64,000 bases of DNA from Amylostereum areolatum (lineage: Eukaryota; Basidiomycota; Agaricomycetes; Russulales; Stereaceae). This document shows, piece by piece, positions 47,267-58,176 of this stretch. How positions within the stretch are numbered: the stretch's first letter is position 1; every line of letters starts with the position of its first letter. The notes beneath the pieces were generated by a model that searched no databases, was not told where the DNA came from, and was given only the letters and a program-made list of their open reading frames with translations. The translations under genes were made by a program, and so were the position numbers. The stretch spans positions 682,001 through 746,000 of the forward strand of contig SAXG01000012.1 in assembly GCA_012932865.1 (NCBI GenBank), written 5' to 3'.

Positions 47267-48940
47267 ATGTCTCGTCCTTCTCCAAAGTCTTCCCTACATC
47301 CCTACCCCGCCAACAACCCCGACCCTCCCTCCCCCTACTACGACGACCTCATCGACAACTATGCGACTCCCTACTCCCCCTCCCCCCGCCACAACGCATA
47401 CGCCATCGATCACACCTCCGTTCGCTCTCTCTTTCGCTCTCCACTCCTCTCGCTTCCTCACCCTTCCCACAGAAACAATCTCTGTCCACCGCAGACCACG
47501 ACCTCAAACGCAACTCCTTCTCCTTCTCACGCGAGTCCGTAGCTTACCCCCCTACTACTCCCGTTCTCCCTCCTCCTTCTCCCCCCAGGCCATGGTGGCG
47601 TATCGTGCGTCTCCTCCCTTTCCACTAGCTCTTTCCCCTCCAACCCTTTCTCCTCCAGTTCCTCCCCGACTCCATCGCCTGTCGCGTCTACATCCTCGTC
47701 GTCCTGCTCGAGACCGCCATCGATTTGGCCATCGAAGGCGACTTGCTCGTTCGCATTCACGACGCCCTCGAAGCAAGACACGGCACAGACCTCTCCTCCT
47801 CCGATATCGCCCAAACCAGCCGCAAGATGCCCGTCTACCTCACCATCTTCTGTTTCGCTCAGTGCGCGTCCTCTTGCCTTCCCCCTTCCTTTCCCTCTCA
47901 CCCCCTTCCTCTCCAGCGTCTTTCAACTCGTCCTCGCCGTCGACGCCGTCTACGCCCGCAACACCCTTCAATTCATCTTCCTCGCGTACGCCAAGCCTTT
48001 CTCCCCTTCCCTTCCCCTTCTCACGCCCTTTCAGCGTTTCCAACGGCCTCTTCCTCGTCTACGCCATCGTTCAGTCCTCCGAAGTTCGCGGTTCCTTCGC
48101 AGAGATCGGCCACGACGACGGCGTCTCCGGCATCCCCGTCAACGTCCTCCTTACCGTCCTTCCCATCGTCATCGCCGTCGCAGAGTTGGCCTACATCGGT
48201 CCTCGGTTACAAGATTTACACCGAGTTCGGCTGGAAAGTCTACAAGTTCCTCGGCGCAGACCGCCAGATCAAGAAAATGTTCGCCCACTACCAGATCTTC
48301 CAGTGTCTCGTCAAGTTCGACCTGTTCTTCTGGGTCGGTTTCAGCATTCAACTCATCTGGCTCGTCCTCCAGAAGAACGGTTGGGAATACTACGTCACCA
48401 TCATCGCTTTGCCCCTCTCCATTCTCTTGCTCATCGAGGGTCACCTCGCCGCCCGATACGAGAACAAGGCCATGATGGTCACTTTCCTCGCTGGCTGTGG
48501 AGGCGCTCTCGTCTACTTCTCCTACAAGGTACGCTCGTTCCATCGACAATGCGCCTGTCCCGTGTTCACCCTCCCGTATAGTTCATCAAAGTCTTGGTAA
48601 AAAGAAACACCAACGAGTTTGAGAACGTATGGGAGTCGCTCACCGCCTTTTGTTCGTCACCCTCAGTCTTCCACGTTTCCCCGCCTGCTCACAGGGTCCT
48701 CACAGCGGTCATGTCGATCATTCTCCTGCTTGTCACCATCGTCTACGCCAGCATCGTCTGGCGAAATTTTGGTCGTGGTCTGAAGCAGCAGAGTACGTTG
48801 TTTTCGTACCGTTCGTTTCCGCATGGACGTTGACCTGTCCCACAGTCACGAAGAAACAAGCAGCCGCCGGGTGGGGAAACGCCAAGCACGCACCATACCC
48901 GTCCTTATCCGTGCGACCGAACCGGATGAGCATCGAATGA
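47267..48940 (+). CDS. UPF0658-family Golgi-type multi-pass membrane protein
   Basis: Seen: N-terminal MSRPSPKSSLHPYPANNPDP, FLPDSIACRVYILVVLLETA, VFQLVLAVDAVYARNTLQFI, NGLFLVYAIVQSSEVRGSFA, VNVLLTVLPIVIAVAELAYI, GYKIYTEFGWKVYKFLGADR, MFAHYQIFQCLVKFDLFFWV, GFSIQLIWLVLQKNGWEYYV, IIALPLSILLLIEGHLAARY, VLTAVMSIILLLVTIVYASI and the end VRPNRMSIE. The WKVYKFLGADRQ...YQIF...KFDLFF pattern matches the UPF0658 family of S. pombe Golgi proteins; function unknown. About eight membrane segments. A surplus T at 48200 breaks the frame between AELAYIG and LGYKIYTEF; removing it restores the family pattern. Confidence 0.8.
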
Positions 48941-49565
48941 GGCGGCTTAGGATGGCTTCGCTCGACATGGACTTTGTACTTGTGTTCTTCCCCCTTGTCA
49001 TCTTCCCCTTGTGATATAACCGCCTACTATTATCACGGACCGCGCGTCCTACTCCCTTTTCGCATTCTATTCGGCCTCCTCGTCCCCGCCTGCACATTGT
49101 CCGCATTCCTCCCTGTCATTTTTCTTTCCTTCCCCTTTCCCCCGGTTGCATAATACTCTACAATACGCGCTAGGCGGCTCGTGGCCGGATTTCCCCCGTT
49201 TCTGATTCGATGGCTCGGCTGACGCGCGGTTCTACTTTTGGATTGTACATAGTTCGCTTGTGTGGAGGAGTAGGCAGGGTACATATTCTAGATGAATACA
49301 CTGTATTGCTAGCGAGGACCGTGTTGTGAGAGCGTGGGAAACGCGGCCGCACGCGGTTCTCAAGTGAGACCGTCCTCAACTTGCCACTTACGGGGACAAA
49401 CGCGCTTCGACCGCCTTCATCGTCTTGCCTCCCGTCCCTCGCCTTTTCCCCCCCGCTCTCCGCGTTACCCCGCACTCGCCCCTTCCACACGCTCAAAGGC
49501 CACCCCGCAACACCTCGCCCATTTGATCACCATCGTGTCTTTTACCCTGCCGTCGACTCGACTCG
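48941..49565. other. Intergenic, UPF0658 3' end and ULP1 promoter
   Basis: 625 bp without a supported gene. Pyrimidine-rich tracts (49030-49145, 49400-49470) precede the ULP1 start. Confidence 0.4.
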
Positions 49566-52500
49566 ATGCACAAGCGTGCAGCCACCGAATCTCTCCTCCC
49601 GCTCCGTGCGCCCAAACAAGCCCGCATTTCACGTCAAGGCATGTCCGCCGACGGTCCCTCCGCCTCCCAAAAAGAGGGCACCCTCGCACGCTGGATGTCC
49701 GCGTCCCTCAAATGGTTCGAACGAAACTTGGATTTCGTGTCCGACTACGTCGAGAGTACGTGATCGCCCCGGTCCGCTCCCTCGAGTGGCCGTTCAATGG
49801 AACCCCCATCTGACGGCCCATCCTTTCTGCTCAGACAAGGCTCTGCAAAACAACGCAGCCCAAGATCATCACACGCACCGCGATGGACCCCGCTCGCGCT
49901 CCGCCGCTGTCCACAAGGTCGTTCGTGAGGCGAGAAGAGAGCCAAGGACGTGGTCCGCGCCCGCAAAGGACAGGCACCAGCCCACGGCGGGTCCAAGCAC
50001 TATGCGTTCGAACCCGCTCCCTTCTGAACCCACACCCCCGTCGCCGGACACACCCTTGGAGTCGCTGCCCGTTCACCAAAGGCGTCGCTCGCTCTCCGTC
50101 AAATCCCAACACGAACCGGAAGATGAGGCCATGTCACAGGTTTCTGAACCCACACCCCAGTCGCCGGAAACACCCTTGGAGTCACTGCCCGTTCATCAAA
50201 GGCGTCGCTCGGTCTCCGTCAAGTCCCAACACGAACCGGAAAATGAACTCATGTCAGAGGAGGCACCATTGGCGTCTCTTCCTCCCAGCCAGCGTAGACG
50301 ATCTGAAGGAGCCGAGCCTGAACCCGAGCCTGAACCTGTGCACCCGCCTGAAGAACTTGAACTCCTCCCTCGCAGATGCAGAAGATCTTTGAGCCATCAG
50401 GCTCCAGATCCCGAAGAACACCGTGAGCCAACTCGTCCGCCAGCGACGCTGGCGCCACACAGGGCGCTCTATCAGCCTTTCTTCGAAGAGAGAACACGAT
50501 GGGCGCCCGTCCACTTCGGGAGCTGGCCTGTCGTCGTTCCACTCCGAAGCAAAACAGGACCCCTCATCGCTCGACGCCATCGCGATCGAGGATACCTCAG
50601 GAATTCATATCTGCCTAGCCAGTCTATGGCGCCGCCGCTCACGCCCGCCCACTGCGAGCAAGTATTCATGGGCCCTCCGGACGCCAAACAATCCTACCTC
50701 CGTTCCAGGGCCCCGCCTCCTTCCCCACACCAACCTCCCGTGAAAACCCCGCGGCCAAACCCTCCGAAGCGTTCTGCTACGTTGGTCGATCTGTCTCCGC
50801 CATCACTCACAACTACCGCCACCGCATCGACCTCCATGTCTCCCTCTCTCCCCCGCTCGTCTACCGTTCCTTCTTCCTCGTTCATCACTACTTCGAAACG
50901 CGATTTCGACGACGCTTTGGCGAGGCGGGGCTTACCCTCGTTTGACCATCCTCCTCGGCGCAGACGAAAACACATTTTCGACGATGCTGTACGTCTCCGA
51001 TTGAGCTTCCCACGTTTACACCGCCTCATTGTACGTTAGCACAAGGCAAGAGTGAACGAGATCAGGAAAGTGGACCAAGAGGAAATGATGCAGGCCTTAT
51101 TCGCAGATGCGCGTTCAAATGGTGAGTATGCCTCTTCAGCGCCGTCGCCCTGGACTTACAATGACATTTGCGGCACGGAAGGTTTCGTCTCCGATATACA
51201 CGCGTTCATGAGTGAGTTGCCCTGTTTGTGGCCCAGCTGGACTACGCTGACATTGCGTTCAGGTAGATTGAAATACCAGGAAATGCTAGAGGGCCGCGGG
51301 ATTTTACCATGTACGTCCTTCATGGCCTGGAGGACATCCTGTGCTGACCACCCGTATAGCTGCTCATTCGATGATGGATCTCCGTGAAGCAGCACGCCAG
51401 GACGAGGTTAGGCGGCGATCAGCTGGCGATGTACGTGGGCTCCTTTCTTCGTGGTTTGGACGGAGCTCTTATCCTGGATCAGGAACCCAGCCGAGAGTTT
51501 TTGGAACGCGCTTTCCAGAGGGTACGGGCCACCCTCGACAGGTACATGCGGTCCTTCCCGCTATCCTTTCTGTACTCACCATCATGTCTTCAGTCCCAAA
51601 CCTCCGCCAGTGTGGACACCGTCCCTGGAACAACTTACCGTCTCCAGACGCAAGCTCGACGATGATATCGAACAGCGAATTCGACCAAAACTTCCAGACA
51701 CGCTTCCGCCCGAAGACGAAGCCGATGTAGACAACCTCTTTTCCAAGCGTGGCACCATCGCGAAGTTTGCGCGCGAGCAAGTCACCGATCGTGACATCGC
51801 GCGCCTACGTCCGAACCAGTGGCTCAACGACGAAATCATCAACTTTTACGGGCAACTCCTCCTCGCGAGGTCGGAGGCTGCCGTGCAGGCGGCTACCAAG
51901 ACGAGGGCCCTCAACGGGATCAACGGGGGCAACCGGAACACCAAGAAAGCGAAGCCCTTGGACGTGCACTATTTTAGCACGTTCTTTTGGTCCAAGTTGA
52001 CGGGGGAAGGCTACGAAAAGGGTCGTCTGTCCAGGTGGACGAAGAGGGTACGCTGTTCCATTGCTTCGCTGTTTCTAACCAAACTTACATCGTTGACAGT
52101 TCGATATCTTCTCCAAAGATGTTCTCTTGATACCGGTCAACCACAACAACATGCACTGGACTGGAGCGGCGGTCAACTTCCGTCGGAAAAGGATCGAATC
52201 CTACGATAGCATGGGCTCGAAGAACAAATACGTCTTCCAGGTCCGTGCCAATGGATTTAGGTACTGGGCAGTCTTACTCAACGTTGGCTCCTCTAGGTTA
52301 TCCGGTCTTACCTCAATGACGAGCACAAGAGCAAGAAGAAGACGCCGTTCGACTTCACAGACTGGGTTGACTACACGTTACCTGTACGTCGAGACCTTCG
52401 ATCCGTGTGCGACGTTTGTGCTTATATGGTTTTCCGTTCCAGGATACACCGCAACAGGAAAACGGGTACGATTGCGGCGTGTTCACGTGCCAGTTCCTCG

Positions 52501-52613
52501 AGACCCTCTCGCGGGGCGAGGAAACGTTCAACTTCACCCAAAAGAACATCAAGTACCTCAGACGGCGGATGGTGTGGGAAATCGCGCACACGCAACTGCG
52601 CGACGAACACTAG
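49566..52613 (+). CDS. ULP1: Ulp1-type SUMO protease (C48 cysteine peptidase)
   Basis: Ulp1 matures SUMO and removes it from targets, usually at nuclear pores. Seen: start MHKRAATESLLPLRAPKQAR, then a long Pro/Arg/Ser-rich region with two 40-residue repeats (50023-50262), and a C-terminal protease: VTDRDIARLRPNQWLNDEII, LDVHYFSTFFWSKLTGEGYE, LLIPVNHNNMHWTGAAV (catalytic His), RRKRIESYDSMG (catalytic Asp), DTPQQENGYDCGVFTCQFLE (Gln and catalytic Cys). It ends EIAHTQLRDEH. Phase in the protease domain was checked and is intact. Exons between 51040 and 51600 are only partly resolved. The start is the first plausible ATG; its first exon splices in phase at 49755. Confidence 0.88.
50023..50262 (+). 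repeat. Tandem 120-bp coding repeat in ULP1
   Basis: Two adjacent 120 bp units (50023-50142 and 50143-50262) encode near-identical 40-residue blocks with LESLPVHQRRRS and SVKSQHEPE. A third, degenerate block follows (LASLPPSQRRRS), then an EPEPEPE run. Confidence 0.85.
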
Positions 52614-52910
52614 TCTTCATCGGGGGGCGACAATGAACAGTGACGCGGACGTTGCATCTTGTAGACCTGGCTTGGTTTGTTTTGTTTGTAAATTTCGTTC
52701 CCCTTCCGCCGCGCGCGTAGCGCGAGCGGCGTCGGATACTTTAATACTTGATCAGCGTCACTAATACATGGCGATTTGGCTGGTGCGGCCGGCGATTTGA
52801 GCGGTCAAACGAGGATACTTGCGAGCGTGATGTATACGAAAAGGCGAGATAGATACATGCGAAGCGAAATGGGCGGGCGAGGCGTAGTGAGTGCGCGCGT
52901 GAAGCGGAAG

Positions 52911-53555
52911 CTATCGTCGAAGCCACCACACGAAAAGGAAAAACCAGAAGACGATCGTGAGGAAGACGATGTACCATAGCCAGCGACAGCCCTGCCGCTC
53001 CGCCATGTTGTTCATTCGTCGAAACGTCCCCGCGAGGATGCCAGACGTCTCCGAAAACGCATCGTTCTGCGCACGCACACACACCACAAGTCAGCCCCGA
53101 CCCCGCACGCGGCCCACCGTGAAACGCACGCACCATCTGGCTGAGCTGGTGTGTGGACTCGCGCACTTCGTTGCCGATGCCGATCGTGATCTACAATGGG
53201 CACACACGCCCACGGGGGGAGGCGGGCACGTCAGCGTTCCGGGACGTCGAGGACCTGGACGGGCGCGGGCGGGACTCACGCACATCCTTGAGCATCTTCA
53301 CTTTCGCGCTGAGCCCCTCGATCGCCTCGTCGTTCTGGCCCTCGAGGTCGTCCGCGAAGCGCGCGCCGTGCGCGTATTGGGTGCCGTTCGTGCCCGCGCC
53401 GCCGAGGGGAGAGGACCGCCCCGAGTGCGGCGGGGTCATGCCGTACTCGTTCAGCCCGAGATGTGTGCGGGCTGCGGGGCGGTATCTGGGCGTGGTGGTG
53501 GTGTTAGGTGTGGACGATACGTACGGTGGACGATATCTGCGTACCGTTGGGACAT
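52911..53555 (-). CDS. BET1: ER-Golgi v-SNARE Bet1
   Basis: Bet1 is a Qc-SNARE in ER-to-Golgi vesicle fusion. Seen: an 11-nt first coding exon (MSQR), RYRPAARTHLGLNEYGMTPP, a SNARE motif DDLEGQNDEAIEGLSAKVKM and LKD, then ITIGIGNEVRESTHQLSQM, NDAFSETSGILAGTFRRMNN, and a tail anchor WLWYIVFLTIVFWFFLFVWW ending LRR. All junctions are in phase. About 150 residues, normal for the family. A tRNA-Met gene lies head-to-head 122 bp upstream. Confidence 0.94.
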
Positions 53556-53677
53556 GGTTTTGGGTAGGTGGTAAATTGGAATGCGAATGTTTCGAAGCTG
53601 AGACACTCAGGGAGTTGCAACTAGAGAGATGAACGCCTGAGGGAGTATTGTTGCTAAGTTGAGCTCGGAAAAACAAC

Positions 53678-53781
53678 GCTTCCTTGGCTCAGTTGGCTAG
53701 AGCGCAGGTCTCATATTCGCTTATGAGCAGTCAAATGACTGTGAAATCCTGAGGTCGCAAGTTCGAGCCTTGCAGGGAGCA
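53678..53781 (+). tRNA. tRNA-Met (CAT), elongator type, with 30-nt intron
   Basis: Acceptor stem GCTTCCT pairs with AGGGAGC plus discriminator A. D arm TGGCTCAGTTGGCTAGAGCG. Anticodon CAT at 53712-53714 in loop CTCATA-A. T arm GCAAG-TTCGAGC-CTTGC. The intron is 53716-53745, right after position 37. The anticodon stem closes with a T-T pair, as in yeast elongator tRNA-Met. A short T-run follows. Confidence 0.93.
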
Positions 53782-54061
53782 TTTTGGTCCTTCCCCATTG
53801 CGATCGTTTTGCTCGGCTCGGGATCCGGGACTCGGCAACTCGGCAGAATCGGAACTCGGCACGGTGCACCGTTGCCAGCTCCGCCTGCGGCCACAGACTA
53901 CAGTATGTACTGTATGTACCTCTACAATGCACCACTGCACTTGCAAGTTGCCATTGACAAGGTCTCAGAGTGCTACCGTCGACCACGATGGCCTCCTCAT
54001 GAATCATTGATCAGACATCCAACAATGGTTCGATACTAATGGCACATTTGGATTGGGAAGA

Positions 54062-54712
54062 CTACGTCATAGAACCTACAAAAACGCTTGAAACACCTAT
54101 GGAGAGAGAGACATCGTAGATAAGTAGATAAAGGATTAGGCGGGATGGGGGGTGACGGATAAGAATACTGCTCGGGAAAACGTGTGTGAAATGAGGTGAG
54201 AGTAGCACGCGACCGCATGGTACGGGCGTGCATATATGCAACGGGGTCCGGCAAAAGAACATCTCTACAAGGGTGAGGAGAATAAAGTACGGGATGAAAC
54301 GGTGGAGACGACAGAACGGAAACGATGGAAACCAAAATGCCGATTTCCGTGAGCCCGCCCGCATCCCCCCACGAGGAACCTCCGAGTACGGCGGCGGGGG
54401 TACACCGCATCGTTGGAGGGGATCGATGTACACGCCGCCATGGTCACCGGTCACAGGTTGCAACATGGACACGCGCCTTGTGAAAAAGGCGAGTGCATGC
54501 AGGATCGATGGGGAGGATGCGGACGAGGCGATGGCGTCATGCGGCGCAGCTGAGGAGGACGGGGGCCGACGTGCGAAATGCGGATGCAGTGTGGGCGAAG
54601 AAGATGAAGGGGTGAAGTAAGACGGTGGGGTCGAGATGAGAGAGGAGGGGGGTGGGTTTGCAATAGCAGGAGTGAACACGGGGAGGCCGGGGAGGTCAAG
54701 AGGTGCACGCAT
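54062..54712 (-). CDS. Uncertain ORF, Pro/Ser-rich with PPPPY motif
   Basis: A 216-codon uninterrupted frame. It has a Pro/Ser-rich first half (SSLISTPPSYFTPSSSSPTL), a PPPPYSE motif resembling WW-domain ligands, and hydrophobic stretches (FIPYFILLTLVEMFF). The start follows a possible intron acceptor, so this could be a 3' exon. In high-GC fungal DNA such frames arise by chance; no family recognised. Confidence 0.3.
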   Translation of the reverse strand: MRAPLDLPGLPVFTPAIANPPPSSLISTPPSYFTPSSSSPTLHPHFARRPPSSSAAPHDAIASSASSPSILHALAFFTRRVSMLQPVTGDHGGVYIDPLQRCGVPPPPYSEVPRGGMRAGSRKSAFWFPSFPFCRLHRFIPYFILLTLVEMFFCRTPLHICTPVPCGRVLLSPHFTHVFPSSILIRHPPSRLILYLLIYDVSLSIGVSSVFVGSMT

Positions 54713-54850
54713 GAACCTTCGAAAGACAGAGGTGTGCGCGCCAACCAGGGACCTGCGTGGGGCGAGGAGGGGTATAGCTGATGAAGCCTGATTCTTAAAG
54801 CCTGAGGACGGTAAGCAAGACGTGAAGAGGGGGCGCGCGGGGGCGCGCGA

Positions 54851-55400
54851 CTACTGCACGTCGGTGAGCAAGTTGCGCTCTAGGATGAACTTGCCCTCTT
54901 TGTACTTCTGCGATTCCTCGTATGCCCTGTCCTGTAATTGTGGAAAGCGACTGGAGAAGTGGATGAGAGATGAGAGGTGCGCAGGCAAGAGGGAACCGAG
55001 AGGGGGCCGAAAGGAGCGACGTACGTATTTCCAGCCGAGAGTTGTGTGGCATTTGACGCAGTAGATGTCCCTGACGGTGTGGTTGCCTGTCGTCATTTGG
55101 CGGTCGACTGCTTCACCTTCCACGACGTTAACTCTGAAGGCAGAGAGGAAGGGGGGTTAGAATCGGAGAAGGGATTGGAGAGAGGGGCAACGCATACACA
55201 TCGTTGAACAAATAAGCTCTTCCGTGTTGACCGTTGAATGCCTTCGGTAAGGGGTCAGGATTATAGCGGAAAGGTGTGAGGGGGGCGGGGGGGGGACGCA
55301 CTCGGGAGATCATGGAATGTATGGTGGAGAGGTGTGTGCGACACTTTGAGCAGCCGTAAACGCGGGCTCCTGCAAGGTAGCGACGGTAGCTCATGCCCAT
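54851..55400 (-). CDS. Yippee-family zinc-binding protein (Moh1-like)
   Basis: Seen: [110 protein letters not shown]. The two Cys pairs CxxC (CSKC and CVKC) form the single zinc site of the Yippee fold. Phase is intact, including FND-V/VNVVEG. About 115 residues, the normal length. Known: yeast Moh1 belongs to the GID/CTLH neighbourhood and stationary-phase survival; the precise role is unclear. Confidence 0.93.
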
Positions 55401-55882
55401 GGTGAAGTTCTGTGAGGGATCAGGTGGAGGCAAATGAACTGGACTTGGGTTGTGTCCGGGGACGAGGGGCGAGGGGCGAGGGGCGAGGGAAGTGAAGGGG
55501 AGTTGCAGGAATGAAGGGCTTTATAGTGCGATGGATAAGGACAAGGGCCGTCTTACTCTACATTTCGGTCCAACGGCCTTTACAACCGCCCTCCCTTTCC
55601 TTCCCGCTCCTTCGTCCGGACTTGGTTCACCGCCCCGCTCCCATCGCATCTGCCCATTTCCTTTCTCTCCCAGCCAGTTTTGGCTGCCTTCCCCCTTCTC
55701 TTTTCCCATTACCATCTCTCTTTCTCTCAACTTCCTCACACGCCTACGGCCCGAACCATTTCATCGCGATCTTATGTCCACCTCCCGTGGTCCGACGCAC
55801 TCGTCGTATTATCTGATCGTATAGAACGCATGCCGCCTCCAGCCCCAAACATCCCGTATACGTCCTTCCGTCACGCACCGAG
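55401..55882. other. Yippee promoter / ARP10 3' flank
   Basis: 482 bp. A GGGGCGA repeat (four units, about 55462-55489) lies near the Yippee start. A pyrimidine-rich stretch fills 55560-55740. The plus-strand frames here are compositional. Confidence 0.4.
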
Positions 55883-57961
55883 TCACGCACCGACCGCCAC
55901 CTGGGCGCCCGAATCCGCGATCGGACGCACTCGATTCACTGGCGGCGCCCCTACCGGTAATGGTGCCCGCGTCCAGTCCGGAAGCACGTTTCGGACAAAG
56001 CGTCCTGGGGTTACTATCGCGGCGTTTGCGTCCTCTGGGTCCGAGTACTCCTGTCCTTCATCCCATGTTTCTCGAGAGACTTCTACGCCACCTGTCTTCA
56101 AGGCTCTATCGTCATAAGCAAGCGTAAGCGTTAGCTGCGCGCCTCTGGGTGATTATCAACGGGACGTACCCTGCTAACGAACCGCCAACCCAGGCCATAG
56201 TTGCCGGCGTGAACGCGGGCGCCTTGCCAGAGTTCGCATTACCCCGTGTACCCGTCGGAGGTGGGGGGGTTGGGTTGTTGAGGATGGCAAAGTGCGGTAC
56301 GAGGGGGCGGAGGACAGCGTAGCGATCAAACGCAGGCGGCCGCGGTCTGTCTGGCCGGATCGCTGGGCGCGCGTTTGAGGACGGAGAGGAGGCGATCGCG
56401 CGTAGGAGTTCGGAGTGCAGCCGCGGAATAAAACCTGGAAGCATCGACGTGCCTCCGATAACGAGGATGGACGAGGCCAAAGCCTTTCGGAGATCCACTG
56501 GGACCTGCATATGCGTGAGCATTTCGTGTGTGAGCTTAGCCGCGCAAAAAATAACCTTGAGTAGTGCATCCAAGACCGTCTCAGCCAAGCTGCTCTCGTC
56601 GACGTCGCCGCCTTCGAAGAGAACTTCTCCCCCCCTCTCTCGAATCCATCCTGGAATGATCAGCGTGCCCAACCCTGTACCCTGCGGCTGTGACGGTGGT
56701 GGCGTCACCTTCAGCTGCAAATCGGTGGCCGTTGAATGGCGCTTGTACATGCTCGCCAAGGCTTCCAGCTGGTTCTCGTGACGGGTCGAGCGCTCTGGTG
56801 CGAACTGTGAGCGGGAAACGACGGAGAATCCAGACGACTCGGGCTGCGACGAGTCCATATTGCTGTCCAGATCGGCGGAAACGCGCGAATAGTCAGATTC
56901 GGACGGAGCTGTGCTGGGGGGAAGGTCAAGGTCCATAGTATCGTCACCAGATGGCGTCATAATCCGCATGTCGGAAGACGTGTCAAGCGGCTGGCCGATA
57001 AAACAACATCTCGTCTTGATTTCTTCAATGACGGCGTCTGTGAGGATGTCCTGGGGAACACGCATAGAGCGCGATGAAGCCGGTATGTTGGTCGGTCCAC
57101 TTAGAGAAGTGGGAGGCGCGATGTAGGTCCCGAAGAGGAGCAGGAGAGCGCGTATATGCGCGGTCAAACGGGAGCCCGCTAAAGGCGTACTCCGTAGTTG
57201 AGGGAACAGCGGCCTAGATGAGAATATCTAAACAGACGTGAATAAGGACAGGGCGGCGAAACTCCGAATCAAACTTACGGGAAGTGCGGTAGACTCCAGC
57301 CAGCCACAATCCAGCACCAATCCTGTTATTCGTCCGACAGATAACAAAGAGAGAAGGTGACTGGAAGCAAAGGATATAGATGGGACCTGGACCGCGGGTG
57401 TTTCAGCATATAAGCAAAGCGACATGCAGTCAGACGACGTACTTGCAGATTGCCAAACAGAACCCGCGCGAAACATGTCCTTTACATAGACGGGTAGCAA
57501 TGGGTTTTCGATCACGATGACTTTGCGCGATTTGGGATCCGTGAGAAGGACACTGGTTGACGTTGAATACTCCAGCACCTTGTAGCATGAAACCCGACCG
57601 AAAATGCACGCACTCACTCGTGAAAGACCGCCCTGAGATGGGTCTGTATCCGCGCCTCCAGCAGCCGATCTTCTTCGTCGCGTTCCACCAGCTCCGCGGC
57701 GCGACGTAACCCCCACATAGGTCCGACAAAAGAAACGTCCCTGGGCCTTCCCTCCCCACTGAATCCTACTTTCCAGATACGGGAGCCTGGGTCGATCACA
57801 ATACGGTCCTCGGTGCCATAAAGGGAGTGTCGGCGCGTAGTCTGGTAGTGCGGGGATGCCTGTACAGCGTGAGCATTAGTTACCCTTGATGTACTGGGTG
57901 TTGCAGAAGGGGTAGCGGTGGATGGATGCGGTCTCCGAGGAGTAGCGGGTATGGTAGACAT
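55883..57961 (-). CDS. ARP10: Actin-related protein Arp10 (dynactin pointed-end complex)
   Basis: Seen: MSTIPATPRRPHPSTATPSA, actin phosphate-1 strand IVIDPGSRIWKVGFSGEGRP, KVIVIENPLLPVYVKDMF, VPSISFASSHLLSLLSVGRI, TGLVLDCGWLESTALP (phosphate-2 region), then a long divergent insert with a Ser/Asp-rich linker, VDLRKALASSILVIGGTSML, PGFIPRLHSELLRAI, and ATMAWVGGSLAG joined to SLKTGGVEVSRETWDEG. The C-terminus is a basic/Pro-rich tail. The divergent nucleotide site and the WVGGSLAGSLK end fit Arp10/Arp11-type subunits better than conventional actin. A tRNA-Met gene lies head-to-head 111 bp upstream. Confidence 0.85.
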
Positions 57962-58072
57962 GAGAGTAGTGTAAATTAAAAGCTGGTATAAACCCGACAA
58001 GATGTGTCCTTCCTCCTTCCTCTGATTGTAACTTAGGGAGATTGTAGGTATAATAATGGGGCAATTATATAA

Positions 58073-58176
58073 GCTTCCTTGGCTCAGTTGGCTAGAGCGC
58101 AGGTCTCATATTAGCTTATGAGCGATCAGATGATTGTGAAATCCTGAGGTCGCAAGTTCGAGCCTTGCAGGGAGCA
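58073..58176 (+). tRNA. tRNA-Met (CAT), elongator type, with 30-nt intron (second copy)
   Basis: Same mature sequence as 53678-53781. Anticodon CAT at 58107-58109, intron 58111-58140. The intron differs from the first copy at a few positions, while exons are identical. A strong T-run (TTTTTT) follows as a Pol III terminator. Confidence 0.93.

Noticed and set aside
47100..48581. 493-residue Pro/Arg/Ser-rich frame
   Set aside because: It is a shadow of the UPF0658 gene in another frame. Its composition follows from pyrimidine-rich introns and GC-rich codons; conserved membrane segments lie in other frames.
49381..49812. 5' part of the long frame 49381-51039 as the true start of ULP1
   Set aside because: The part before 49840 is low-complexity and out of frame with the coherent first exon at 49566-49755, which splices in phase into the later part of the same frame.
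55450..55824. Plus-strand frame upstream of ARP10's stop
   Set aside because: Compositional (pyrimidine-rich 3' flank and antisense to ARP10); no conserved features.
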